A stretch of DNA of 64,000 nucleotides from Ferruginibacter yonginensis (GCF_042651465.1 NZ_JBHSCZ010000001.1:1364001-1428000), one strand, 5' to 3'; counted from the first letter of the stretch, positions 34,400 through 42,815 are shown. The notes: generated from the letters alone by a model not told the origin. Made by a program: numbers and translations.

Positions 34400-34957
34400 T
34401 TATTGCTTTTTAAATTCAAGTTTAAAGTGTTCACCAACCTTCAATACAGCGTTATCAACGTTTTGCCGTATGATGGTTTTTACATTTGGGTGGTCGCCAA
34501 TAAAGCGCCTTTTAGGTATGGTTATTTTATCACCTACTTTTTTTAAAGCCATAGCTTTCCAAATTTCAGCTTCAGTACTATTGGCTCTGTTGCCTTTTGT
34601 GTTACGCACCGATTTTGTTTTTACAGAGTATACAAGTTTGTTCATAGCCTGCATATATTTAAACCAAAAAAAGGCTTTCATTTTAGCCGTAACAACGAGT
34701 ACACCTCCGTTATTATGTATGCTGGCATAAGGCAATGAGCTACTCCAGCTAATGGTTTGGTTTACTATTTTATCAGCAATGCTTCCACGTAAGCCACTGC
34801 CACCATGTACATTCAAAAGGTTATCACCTGGTCTTAATTTTCGCTGCTGCCAACGCTCATCAAAAAATGCCTGCCGTTCAAAGTTTTTATCAAACTCATC
34901 AGTTAAATCAGTTTTTACATCCTTTAAAACATCTTTAATAAAATCCTGTGGTTTCAT
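34400..34957 (-). CDS. Phage virion morphogenesis protein (Mu gpG-like)
   Basis: This 185-residue protein has the family pattern: an N-terminal helix with FDKNFERQAFFDERW, a middle GLRGSIADKI, LPYASIHNNGG, and a C-terminal KRRFIGDHP. In Mu, gpG works in tail morphogenesis and head-tail joining. The gene lies 80 bp downstream of MuF, and that gap holds the tRNA-like hairpin on the other strand. Confidence 0.8.
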   Translation of the reverse strand: MKPQDFIKDVLKDVKTDLTDEFDKNFERQAFFDERWQQRKLRPGDNLLNVHGGSGLRGSIADKIVNQTISWSSSLPYASIHNNGGVLVVTAKMKAFFWFKYMQAMNKLVYSVKTKSVRNTKGNRANSTEAEIWKAMALKKVGDKITIPKRRFIGDHPNVKTIIRQNVDNAVLKVGEHFKLEFKKQ

Positions 34958-34973
34958 TTTTATAAAAAAGTTT

Positions 34974-34981
34974 TATATTTG
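34974..34981 (+). promoter_or_regulatory. TAnnTTTG -7 box in front of the tRNA-like RNA
   Basis: TATATTTG on the plus strand is identical to the -7 box of the early promoter. It ends 6 nt before the 14-bp stem at 34988, which is where transcription would be expected to begin. No clear TTG is visible at the -33 distance. Confidence 0.5.
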
Positions 34982-34987
34982 TGTTCT

Positions 34988-35049
34988 AAGGGCAATTAAG
35001 AATACTGCGTTGGATTGCAAATCCGATGGCGAGGGTCTTAATTGCCCTT
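34988..35049 (+). ncRNA. tRNA-Cys-like minimal hairpin RNA
   Basis: A perfect 14-bp stem (34988-35001 with 35036-35049) closes a loop that contains a full anticodon arm. That arm has 5-bp stem 35010-35014 with 35022-35026 (one G-U) and the 7-nt loop TTGCAAA, with anticodon GCA at 35017-35019 preceded by T33. The length from the first G of GGGCAATT is 58 nt. D and T arms are absent, so this is not a normal tRNA. The long stem mimics the 12-bp acceptor/T-stem stack. It overlaps the last codons of the minus-strand MuF gene. It could also be only an mRNA hairpin of the minus-strand operon. Confidence 0.5.
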
Positions 35050-36293
35050 CTTAATTTTATCAACTATTGAGTAAAAATGAAACTCATTTTTTTCAGTTTC
35101 TTTTATTACAACGTATGATTTGTTAGCTGCTATTTCTACTTCTACATAATGAAATAATTTAACCCTATTTTTAGAGTCTTCAGCTGAACCAATATAAGTA
35201 CCGTTTTTAATCAAATTTTGTATATCAAGTAACGCCTCATTTTTAGCTTCATAAAATTTATGACCCTGATTTAAGGCTTCTTTAATACCATTCATACCAA
35301 AATTTATTTTTCCATCAATACCTTTTACTGTTACTTTTTTACCAACAATATTTTCTTTTGCTAATGCTTTTATTTCATTTCTACGTTGTGCTAATCTTTC
35401 ATTTGATTGTTTATTAAGTACCTGCAGTACTTCTTTTTTCTCTTCACTTTTGCCAGCTCTGTACGGGTGCTTTGGTGGAAATATAACTGATTGTTTGCCC
35501 GGGTTAAACCTGAAAATATCGAGTGTGTTATTTCCATCTTTACCAATTTGTGTGGTAGCATCTTCACCAGCTTTAATAGCCGCATCAGCATCGCTTACAT
35601 CATACTTATCTTTCAACACTTCAACAACGGTACACCTACAACGCCAGCCATTTGGTGGGTAATAACTGTTCCAAAAATCATCAGTAGCAGGTAAGGTAAT
35701 ATTGCGTAATGCTGAGTGGCTTTCACGTACCCTGCTATCACCTGCAGTACGGTATTGTAAGTTATACCTGCCACCTTCATCAATACCAGCCCATTTAGCT
35801 GCCATTTGTGCTGAACCAACTGCAAAGAAATACTCAGCTTCTAAATACTTCATATTGTAGTTAGCATGTATGGCTTCTACATCTGCAGCAAATGTTGCAA
35901 ATGGTTTTCGTTTGCCGTTTTCATCAAGTAATAACTCACTCGCTGTTTTTAATTGGCTGTATGTTTTAAAGCCACTAAACAGGTACACATCGTTACGCAG
36001 CTTATTGAGCATGGTGGCTGGTACCTCATTATCAGTAATGGTAAAATCAATAGCATCTTTTAAAATACTATTGGTTTCATCAGTAAGTGCTTTTATGGGC
36101 GCATCAGCTAGCATAGCAGGCTTTATTTTGCCTTTCTTATGTAGGTGTGCCACTGCACTATCAAACACCTTTTTATTGAAAGCTTTGGCTTTATTTTTAT
36201 CAGCCAATGTAGCGGTACAATTTGGGCAACTGCATTGCGTATACAGTTGGTTTAATTGAGCATGGTATTGCTTTATTTTGGGGCGATGCTCAT
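35038..36293 (-). CDS. MuF minor head protein with C-terminal nuclease-like domain; frame break near start
   Basis: Residues 1-250 match phage minor head proteins (Mu gpF/SPP1 gp7): AEYFFAVGSAQMAAKW, RTAGDSRVRESHSALRNITL and PPNGWRCRCTV. The last ~100 residues (FGMNGIKEALNQGHKFYEAK, then LFHYVEVEIAANKSYVVIKE) look like a phage Barnase/EndoU/ColicinE5/RelE-type (PBECR) nuclease. The best ATG (36293, after an AAGGG) opens a frame that stops after six codons. The long frame is reached by a -1 shift at C CCA AAA. It would then read IKQYHAQLNQLYTQCSCPNC, giving about 418 residues. Without the shift only a TTG at 36207 remains. Confidence 0.75.
36276..36282 (-). promoter_or_regulatory. Putative -1 frameshift site C CCA AAA in MuF
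   Basis: On the minus strand the ATG frame reads ATG AGC ATC GCC CCA AAA TAA. CCCAAAA fits the X XXY YYZ slippery pattern and stands directly before the stop. Slipping by -1 enters the conserved MuF frame. A one-base error in the C4A4 run would look the same. Confidence 0.45.
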
Positions 36294-36299
36294 GCGCCC

Positions 36300-37532
36300 T
36301 TAATCGAAAAAATTGATACTGTCATTAAATAATTTACCAGCTGCAGTAGGCTGTTGGCGTTCACCAACAATATCAACCCCGAATTTATCTTTAACCCACT
36401 CAGGGTTTACGTTATAAAACGGTAAGGCATCTTTGGTAATGCTCCACAACTTTGTTAAGTCTTCAACTTTTTGAAATTGAAAACGAACATCACCTTTTAA
36501 AAAGCCCAATTGAATTAAAGCAGGTATAACAGTGCTGTTCATGCATTGTTCTAAATAAACCAAATCACTTTGCACCAGCTCATTCAACTGCTCTTTGCCG
36601 CTTTCATCTTTACTGCGACTTCCATTTTGTGTATCTTGACCGATAACAGCACCAGTAATGAGTAAACTCAATTCATTATTACACAGGTTTATTAAATTAC
36701 GGTATACATCACCATTCGTGTCTTGACTTTGAGCCCATTCAAATTTTTCTTCACCATCAATAATAAACCAAGCAGCTGCAGCCATTTCACTCATCATTTT
36801 TTCAGCTCTGTTGAGCATGGCAGTATCTTGTGTATTGGTGGTAAGTACTCTTGGTGGTATGCCGTATAGTTCGCATAATTCACTCCAGCAGCTTTGTGCA
36901 AACCTTTTAAATAACACATGTGGTATAGCTTTATTTAGTAAGCCAATTTCGCCAGTGTCAAATTCTAAAATATACTTTCCGTACTCTTTCATTTTGCGAT
37001 AATCAGTAAAAGTATCTTCAGTATAGTCTTCGTAGAAATATCCTTTTTGTTGTACAATGTTAGCTCTAGGTACTAATCTACTTTGTAAGGTATCACCAGC
37101 CACTGCAATTTCTAAAACAGTACAACCATTGGTTATTGAACGCCAAATTTCTTTGAGCATGTGTAAGTAGGCAGTTGAGTTACGAAGCTTAGCAGTTTGC
37201 TCAATATCAATTTCACCTTTTGCGTTTACTAATGTTGAGGGTACACTCACAGCCTTCAACATTCTGTTTTGAATTTGTGAAGTCAACAACGCATCAATTT
37301 CAGCCTCCGTAAAAGTATTTTGTATTAAATAGTTCTTTGGCTCTTCAGCATAAAAAAATTGGTATGCTGTATTCCATTTAGCCATATCCTGCCTTACCCT
37401 TGTTAGTGGTTTGCTCTTAGCTTCTAAAACTCTTTTTTGTTTAGCTAATGTATTTTTTTCGTTGATACTATTATCGGCTAATTGTATTTGGTTAAATGCA
37501 AGTATACTTTTTACTGTATTAATAAAGCTCAT
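36300..37532 (-). CDS. Phage portal protein, DUF935 (Mu gp29-like)
   Basis: This 410-residue protein shows DUF935 features. QIQNRMLKAVSVPSTLV lies near residue 85. MLKEIWRSITNGCTVLEIAV carries the conserved portal core. GIPPRVLTTN and LINLCNNELSLLITGAVIGQDTQNGSRS follow, then a C-terminal tail. The portal forms the dodecameric DNA gate at one capsid vertex. The gene stops 7 bp before the MuF start codon. Confidence 0.88.
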   Translation of the reverse strand: MSFINTVKSILAFNQIQLADNSINEKNTLAKQKRVLEAKSKPLTRVRQDMAKWNTAYQFFYAEEPKNYLIQNTFTEAEIDALLTSQIQNRMLKAVSVPSTLVNAKGEIDIEQTAKLRNSTAYLHMLKEIWRSITNGCTVLEIAVAGDTLQSRLVPRANIVQQKGYFYEDYTEDTFTDYRKMKEYGKYILEFDTGEIGLLNKAIPHVLFKRFAQSCWSELCELYGIPPRVLTTNTQDTAMLNRAEKMMSEMAAAAWFIIDGEEKFEWAQSQDTNGDVYRNLINLCNNELSLLITGAVIGQDTQNGSRSKDESGKEQLNELVQSDLVYLEQCMNSTVIPALIQLGFLKGDVRFQFQKVEDLTKLWSITKDALPFYNVNPEWVKDKFGVDIVGERQQPTAAGKLFNDSINFFD

Positions 37533-37554
37533 TTAATGGCTGTTTAAAAGTTAA

Positions 37555-38013
37555 TTATTCGTGTGAAAATTTAGGTCTGCCACCCATTCTAAATGGTGCA
37601 ATAGTTTCAGCATTATTACTGCCGTCAGTTGGTAACAATGGCAATGAGCTAATGGTTACTTCACCCTTACCCAATTGCTTTAGGTAAGTAATAGCTCTAT
37701 CATATCGCTCCTTCACATGCTCATAAATAGCATCAGCATTGCATAGTTTAATAATCCACCATTCAGCAACTGTTTTTGTTATTTCTAACAACAAAGCATT
37801 TCTATTATTGCCTGTAGCAGCAAATATTGTGGCTACATCGTACAAAGGTCTGCCGTCTATCCACGTTTTTTTATTGTTGCTGGTTAGGTAACTTTTTACC
37901 TCATCAACAGCGGCATTAATTCCCATTAATATAATGCTATCATCACCTTCAGATATTTGCTCTAACTGGTAGCTGTACATGGTGCTTTTTAATTCTTCTT
38001 TTTGAATAAACAT
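37555..38013 (-). CDS. DUF1320 family protein (Mu gp36-like)
   Basis: This 152-residue helical protein has the DUF1320 pattern: an N-terminal YSYQLEQISEGDDS, AAVDEVKSYL, RNALLLEITKTVAEWWIIKL, and YDRAITYLKQLGKGEV. Gp36-like proteins occur between portal and terminase genes in Mu-like phages and are thought to act in head completion. It begins 3 bp after TerL ends. Confidence 0.78.
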   Translation of the reverse strand: MFIQKEELKSTMYSYQLEQISEGDDSIILMGINAAVDEVKSYLTSNNKKTWIDGRPLYDVATIFAATGNNRNALLLEITKTVAEWWIIKLCNADAIYEHVKERYDRAITYLKQLGKGEVTISSLPLLPTDGSNNAETIAPFRMGGRPKFSHE

Positions 38014-38016
38014 TTT

Positions 38017-39525
38017 TTAAAATTTAAAGTTTTGTCGTTTACCCATACGGTATGGTGCATTTGTTTTGCGTACTCTTTTGCTGAGTTTTTCAATAGCCTG
38101 TGCATCAGCATCGGGGCTATCATCATGCCCTTTATAGCCAGCTTCAATACCAAATAATTGTGCAATACCTAACTGCATATCAGCATTATTTTTTTCGGCT
38201 TGGTTGTAAAAAATTTTACGCTGCTGGTAGTATGGCAACATGTTGAGCATACGGTCAAACTTAGCTCCTTTCGGTTTTTCACTTTTTGAAAAATTCACTG
38301 GCTCATCATAACTCTTGTTTACCTGATGCATTACCATCATTAATGCATCGTTCCAAAATTGGCTTTCAAACCACCAGTTAATTGTTGCAGATTTTGCTAG
38401 GCTCAAACTATAATCATTTACCCAACGAATGGCTACATCCATTTTACATTGCCTCACAAAAGCTTTTATTAAATAGAAGTTGCCATTTTTTACCCCCCAT
38501 ACTTTTATAGCATTGTAATCGGCTGTTTTGGCTTCACTGTAAGCCACATCCCAAAAGCCAATAATACTATCAAAGTGATTGATGTTTGGTATTGGTGCCC
38601 ATTGTATCATGCTTTCGGTAAAAACAGTACCCTGTACGTATGGGCTGTTGTTATATTCAGCAGCAAAGCTTAATGCACCCATTGCCTCCAATTGGCTCAG
38701 GTAAAATTCTCTAGTATTTTTTGCAGCCCATGTAGGGTTGTAATTTTCATCTGTAGCGTTTTGTTGGTCGTACGTAAAGCCACTACGTGTATCACGTATT
38801 TCGGTTAAGATAGTATGTGGTGCAAACACATTATTTACCATAATAAACCTGCTGCCTCTCTCATCTAACGTACCTAATAAATCCTCACAAACCCAATTTG
38901 CATATTCACGAACCCGTTTAGGGTTACGGCACACTTCTTTTGTATCTAAATCATCAGCAATAATATAATCGGGTCTATACTGGCGATGCCTCACACCTCT
39001 AGGGCTTTCACCCATACCCAATGCAAAAAAGGCGCAATCATTTTTTGTAACAAACTTTCCTTCCTCCCAACTACCAATAGTTCTTTGTGCGCCATAGTCA
39101 TGTATGAGTAATGGGTTGGCTTCAAATTCAGCTTGTATATCACTAATTAAAATACAGGCTTTATCAGCATTTTGTCCTACTAAAACCATTACTTTCAAAT
39201 CATCATTTATCCATAGCCACAATGGTATTAAAATATCGAGCATGGTTGATTTTGCTAAACCACGACCCCAACCTAATAAACGCTTTATGCGCTTATCAGC
39301 TCGTATTTTTTTAGCCAACTTTATATGAAACGGTGCAAGCTCAGCTGTAGCATAATGTGGAAAGTAAGTGTTTACAAAATAGGCAAAATCAACCTTCGCC
39401 TTGTTAATGCGTTCCTGTTGTTCCTTTTTACTTTCAAGTGGGTTTACGCTGTTACTTTCGCTTACCTGTTTTAGTAGGTTACGGTAACGCTCCAGTGCTA
39501 TTTTATCTTTTCCACTTAGCATCAT
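38017..39525 (-). CDS. Terminase large subunit
   Basis: This 502-residue packaging motor has an ATPase domain with a P-loop in LLGWGRGLAKSTML (about residue 85) and Walker B DYIIADDLDTKE (about 185). Its nuclease domain has acidic residues in IIGFWDVAYSE (about 320) and DSPDADAQAI (about 470). It cleaves and pumps phage DNA, which in Mu-like phages is packaged headful with flanking host DNA. It overlaps the small-subunit gene by 4 bp. Confidence 0.92.
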   Translation of the reverse strand: MMLSGKDKIALERYRNLLKQVSESNSVNPLESKKEQQERINKAKVDFAYFVNTYFPHYATAELAPFHIKLAKKIRADKRIKRLLGWGRGLAKSTMLDILIPLWLWINDDLKVMVLVGQNADKACILISDIQAEFEANPLLIHDYGAQRTIGSWEEGKFVTKNDCAFFALGMGESPRGVRHRQYRPDYIIADDLDTKEVCRNPKRVREYANWVCEDLLGTLDERGSRFIMVNNVFAPHTILTEIRDTRSGFTYDQQNATDENYNPTWAAKNTREFYLSQLEAMGALSFAAEYNNSPYVQGTVFTESMIQWAPIPNINHFDSIIGFWDVAYSEAKTADYNAIKVWGVKNGNFYLIKAFVRQCKMDVAIRWVNDYSLSLAKSATINWWFESQFWNDALMMVMHQVNKSYDEPVNFSKSEKPKGAKFDRMLNMLPYYQQRKIFYNQAEKNNADMQLGIAQLFGIEAGYKGHDDSPDADAQAIEKLSKRVRKTNAPYRMGKRQNFKF

Positions 39526-39956
39526 CCGTTAGCGTTTTTGTTTTCAATAAAATCCATGCTAAGCGTTGCAAACAACGGTACATGCACTGGATGGTTACGC
39601 ATTAAAAAATCAATAAAAGAGCTAAATACATCGGTATAAATTGCTAGTGGTGCATCGCTCAATCTGTCAATTTCTCTACCTAAAATATTCTTCGCATCGT
39701 ACAACTCTTTTGTTGGTACGTTGCCATTGAGCTTTATTTTTTCGTTAACAGCCTGTAGTTGTTTAAAGGTATCAGCCAGCAATTGTTTTTTAGTAATTGT
39801 CTGCATATCCTTTTGTGCATCCCATTCGTATTTCTCTATCCAGCTATCTAATGTTTTAGGCGTAACCTTCACTATTTCGCAAATCGCTTTTTTGGTTTGG
39901 TTGCCTAAAATATATAGCTGCTGCGCCATTGATTTTTTAGAATCGCTATGCTTCAT
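39522..39956 (-). CDS. Terminase small subunit-like protein
   Basis: This 144-residue protein has an N-terminal helix-turn-helix (NQTKKAICEIVKVTPKTLDS, then WIEKYEW) and a helical C-terminal oligomerisation region. That is the small-terminase layout in Mu-like phages (Mu gp27/DUF1804-type). It is the first gene of the minus-strand head operon, with its promoter in the divergent gap to the protease gene. Confidence 0.75.
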   Translation of the reverse strand: MKHSDSKKSMAQQLYILGNQTKKAICEIVKVTPKTLDSWIEKYEWDAQKDMQTITKKQLLADTFKQLQAVNEKIKLNGNVPTKELYDAKNILGREIDRLSDAPLAIYTDVFSSFIDFLMRNHPVHVPLFATLSMDFIENKNANG

Positions 39957-40014
39957 CAGTTTACTTATTTATTCAAAACTGCATTTTAAATAGTGCGTAA
40001 ACAACCATTCACCG

Positions 40015-40044
40015 TAGGGTATTACCACGAGGGAGTACGCTACT
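40015..40044. promoter_or_regulatory. Imperfect palindrome in the divergent late-promoter region
   Basis: A 13-position arm (40015-40027) pairs with 40032-40044 around ACGA, with two mismatches. It sits midway between the divergent TerS and protease genes, so it could be the binding site of a phage late activator acting in both directions. Nothing identifies the protein. Confidence 0.4.
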
Positions 40045-40144
40045 ACACTTATTTGTAAGCAGCATATTACTTCGTTTGCTTTGTGTTCTACAAGTCAAAA
40101 AAATTAGACGCCATGAAAAAAATTTAGTTAAACAAAAAGTGAAG

Positions 40145-41122
40145 ATGAAAAAACCAAAACCTTTTGTGCTTAATGATGAAACCGTTGAAAACTGCTACGG
40201 ATTTTCAATACCTAACAATGGTATTGATTTAAACCAGTTCAGTGATAACCCTGTAATGCTCAACAGCCATCAGAATGATGTTGAGCATGTGATTGGCAAA
40301 TGGAACGACATCAATGTTAGTGGCAACCAATTATTAGCCACACCTGAATTTGATGTTGAAGATGATGCCGCAAAAAGTATCGCTGGTAAAGTTGAACGTG
40401 GTTTTGTAAGAGCATGCTCAATGGGTTTTGGTTTTTTAATGGAAGACCTAAAGTATATAGGCGGCAAAGTGGTGCTTACAAAATGTGTATTAAAAGAGGC
40501 ATCAATTGTTGCAGTACCAGGTAATGCAAAAGCACTTCGCCTGTATGATTTAGCTACTGGAAATTTAGTAACTGAAGATGAGTTACAAATTCAACTAAAT
40601 GGCTTAAAAGAAAAAGAGCAAAACAATTTTCAAACACAAATAGAAAAAATGAAACAAATACTATTAAGTGCCCCGGCATTAGTGGCATTGGGATTAACAG
40701 CACAGCCCAATACAAGTGAAGAGCTTGATGCAAGCATTACAGCATTGAAAGGAAAATTAGAAGCTGCACAAGCTAATGCGCTTACTGAAAAACAAAATTT
40801 AGAGCAAAAGTTAACCGCTGCTAAAACTGAGTTAGCTAATTACAAAACCGAACAAATGAAAGTTTTGTTGGATGCTGCTGAAGCTGAAGGTAAAATTACC
40901 AATGCTGAAAGAGCTGATTACGAAAACTTAGAGCTTGCCACTGCTACCAAGTTTTTAGCAAAATTAGAAGCTAAACAAACCTTAGCTGATAAAGTAGTTG
41001 GTGGTGGTAAAACTTCATTTACTGAGCCAAAAACATTTGAGGAATTAATGAAGTTGACAGATGCTCAAAAAGATGAGTTTAAAACAGCGAACCCAACAAA
41101 ATACAATGCGTTGTTAGCTTAA
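40145..41122 (+). CDS. Capsid maturation protease / scaffold fusion (Mu gpI-like)
   Basis: The ATG at 40145 (MKKPKPFVLNDETV) is chosen over an upstream ATG with an unlike leader. The N-terminal ~160 residues form a prohead protease (LNSHQNDVEHVIGKW with the catalytic His; FVRACSMGFGF with Ser; LKEASIVAVPGNAKAL). The C-terminal half is a long Ala/Glu/Lys coiled coil (KGKLEAAQANALTEKQNLEQ). That half fits an internal scaffold cleaved during maturation, as in Mu gpI/Z. The major capsid gene follows. Confidence 0.85.
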   Translation: MKKPKPFVLNDETVENCYGFSIPNNGIDLNQFSDNPVMLNSHQNDVEHVIGKWNDINVSGNQLLATPEFDVEDDAAKSIAGKVERGFVRACSMGFGFLMEDLKYIGGKVVLTKCVLKEASIVAVPGNAKALRLYDLATGNLVTEDELQIQLNGLKEKEQNNFQTQIEKMKQILLSAPALVALGLTAQPNTSEELDASITALKGKLEAAQANALTEKQNLEQKLTAAKTELANYKTEQMKVLLDAAEAEGKITNAERADYENLELATATKFLAKLEAKQTLADKVVGGGKTSFTEPKTFEELMKLTDAQKDEFKTANPTKYNALLA

Positions 41123-41195
41123 TTGCCACAACAAAACGATCTATCAAAAAAAACAATTCAACAATAATTTTTCAATAAAACAATCATAAAATTTT

Positions 41196-42113
41196 ATGCC
41201 AGCAAATTATCCTGAAATATGGTTAGGCACCGTAAAACGTTTATTTAACTCATTAATAGCCGCTGCATGGTTAGATGGTATTCCTGAAATCGCAGCTGAT
41301 GTTACAACTATTAATGGCGGTAGTGCCACAGAAAAAAATATCATTTACGTACCAAGCACCACATTCGCTGCTGAGGTATTAGTAAATAACACTACTTACC
41401 CAATAGATGTACAAGAGTTTGAAGATGATACAATCTCTTTGACATTGGATAAGTTTCAAACCAAAGTAACCACGTTGAGTGATGACCAAACTAAAGGTAG
41501 TAGCTACGACAAAATTGTTGAGGTTACTAAAGGTCATGTAGAGCCTTTGGCACAAACGAAGTATGTAAAAGCATTACATGCTATTGCTCCACAAACCAAC
41601 ACAGCTCGTACACCTGTAATATTAACTACTGGTGATGATGATGGTACTGGTCGTAGACGTTTAACGTATGATGATTTGGTGCGCTTTAAAAAGGCAATCG
41701 ATGATACTGATTGTAACCCATTAGGTAGAAGGTTAGTATTATGCAACGACCATTGGAACGATTTGTTGCTCGACCGTAAAAACTTTGGCGACCAATTTAT
41801 TAACTATAAAACTGGTTCGGTTTTAGAAGTATTGGGCTTCACTTTTTACCAATGGATTCAAACACCAAAGTATACATCAGCAGGTGCAAAGGTTGCTTTT
41901 GGTGCAGTAGCTCCAGCAGGTAGTAGAGCTGCAAGTGTCTTTTTCCAAAAAGATAACATCGGTAAAAAAACGGGTAATACTACACAGTACTTCTTAAAGG
42001 CTGAAAACAACCCACGTACTCAAAGCAATGAGTTAAACTATCGCCACTACTTCGTAGCAATGCCATTCTTAAACGAATACATTGGAGCTATTAGAAGTGC
42101 ATCAGTAGCGTAA
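41196..42113 (+). CDS. Major capsid protein
   Basis: This 305-residue protein follows the protease/scaffold gene. It has sequence typical of Bacteroidota Mu-like capsids: LFNSLIAAAWLDGIPEIAAD at the start, YVPSTTFAAEVLVNN, a middle RRLVLCNDHWNDLL, and the C-terminal YFVAMPFLNEYIGAIRSAS. I infer an HK97-fold shell protein. A hairpin at 42148-42179 follows it, as expected for a highly expressed gene. Confidence 0.85.
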   Translation: MPANYPEIWLGTVKRLFNSLIAAAWLDGIPEIAADVTTINGGSATEKNIIYVPSTTFAAEVLVNNTTYPIDVQEFEDDTISLTLDKFQTKVTTLSDDQTKGSSYDKIVEVTKGHVEPLAQTKYVKALHAIAPQTNTARTPVILTTGDDDGTGRRRLTYDDLVRFKKAIDDTDCNPLGRRLVLCNDHWNDLLLDRKNFGDQFINYKTGSVLEVLGFTFYQWIQTPKYTSAGAKVAFGAVAPAGSRAASVFFQKDNIGKKTGNTTQYFLKAENNPRTQSNELNYRHYFVAMPFLNEYIGAIRSASVA

Positions 42114-42147
42114 CCCCAAAATAACCCACACACTCATATACGATGAC

Positions 42148-42179
42148 GGGAGGCTAAATGTTGAATTCTTTAGCCTCCC
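42148..42179 (+). terminator. Hairpin after the major capsid gene
   Basis: GGGAGGCTAAA (42148-42158) pairs perfectly with TTTAGCCTCCC (42169-42179). Only a weak T-tract follows. It may act as a leaky terminator or mRNA-stabilising 3' end that sets capsid above lysis gene expression. Confidence 0.7.
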
Positions 42180-42195
42180 ATATTTAAAAGCAATT

Positions 42196-42253
42196 AAGTG
42201 AGCATAGTATGCTGAGCTGCTCTACAAAAGCACCAAAATGGTACTGCTCACTT
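42196..42253 (+). other. Structured intergenic element before the holin gene
   Basis: AAGTGAGCA (42196-42204) and TGCTCACTT (42245-42253) form a 9-bp outer stem. Inside are smaller inverted repeats, including AGCATA-G-TATGCT and ACC-aaaat-GGT. The element ends 13 bp before the holin start, so it may control access to that start. Confidence 0.4.
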
Positions 42254-42266
42254 CTAAAAAACTACA

Positions 42267-42815
42267 ATGAAACACCTTCTAAAAATATTTGAATGGAACA
42301 CAACTTTTGATTTTTTGCAAAGTTTGTTGCCATCCATAAAACTTCAAATAACCATACCACTATTATTTACTGGCAGCTTCTTAGGCGTTGTGAGTGATTT
42401 AATGGGTGTTAAAATTAATACGGTGCTAGCTATATGTGTGGCATTGTTTGCTGAGCTAGTAAGTGGTGTGTATGCATCAATAAAACGAGGTGAAAATATA
42501 AGGAGTGGCAAATTTGGAAGGTTCGTTGTAAAAGCATTTGTATGGCTTTTATCAATATTTATTGTTAATGCTTTTTGTAAAGAGTTTAGCAGCGATGTTA
42601 ACCCTTTAACAAGTGAAGTAATGCAATGGGTAAGGTCAGCTTTCTTAATGACCTGCTTTTTGGAATATATGATTTCAATAAACGAAAACATGGAAAGCAT
42701 TACTGGTAAAAAAAGTGTGTTCATCAAAATTTTCAAACAAAAATTAACTGATTTAATAACAGGTGCCAGCAAAATAAAAGATGCTGATACCATAATAAAC
42801 GACAATGAAAAGTAA
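42267..42815 (+). CDS. Phage holin family protein
   Basis: This 182-residue membrane protein has three or four helices and the holin-4-type core: ALFAELVSGVYASIKRGENI, then SGKFGRFVVKAFVWLLSI. Holins perforate the inner membrane to time lysis. The next gene overlaps it by 11 bp and encodes a candidate spanin. Confidence 0.82.
   Translation: MKHLLKIFEWNTTFDFLQSLLPSIKLQITIPLLFTGSFLGVVSDLMGVKINTVLAICVALFAELVSGVYASIKRGENIRSGKFGRFVVKAFVWLLSIFIVNAFCKEFSSDVNPLTSEVMQWVRSAFLMTCFLEYMISINENMESITGKKSVFIKIFKQKLTDLITGASKIKDADTIINDNEK

Noticed and set aside
34988..35049. Minus-strand tRNA-Ala(TGC) reading of the same hairpin
   Set aside because: On the minus strand the anticodon stem has a C-A mismatch, and D and T arms are also missing; the plus strand pairs better and has the promoter box.
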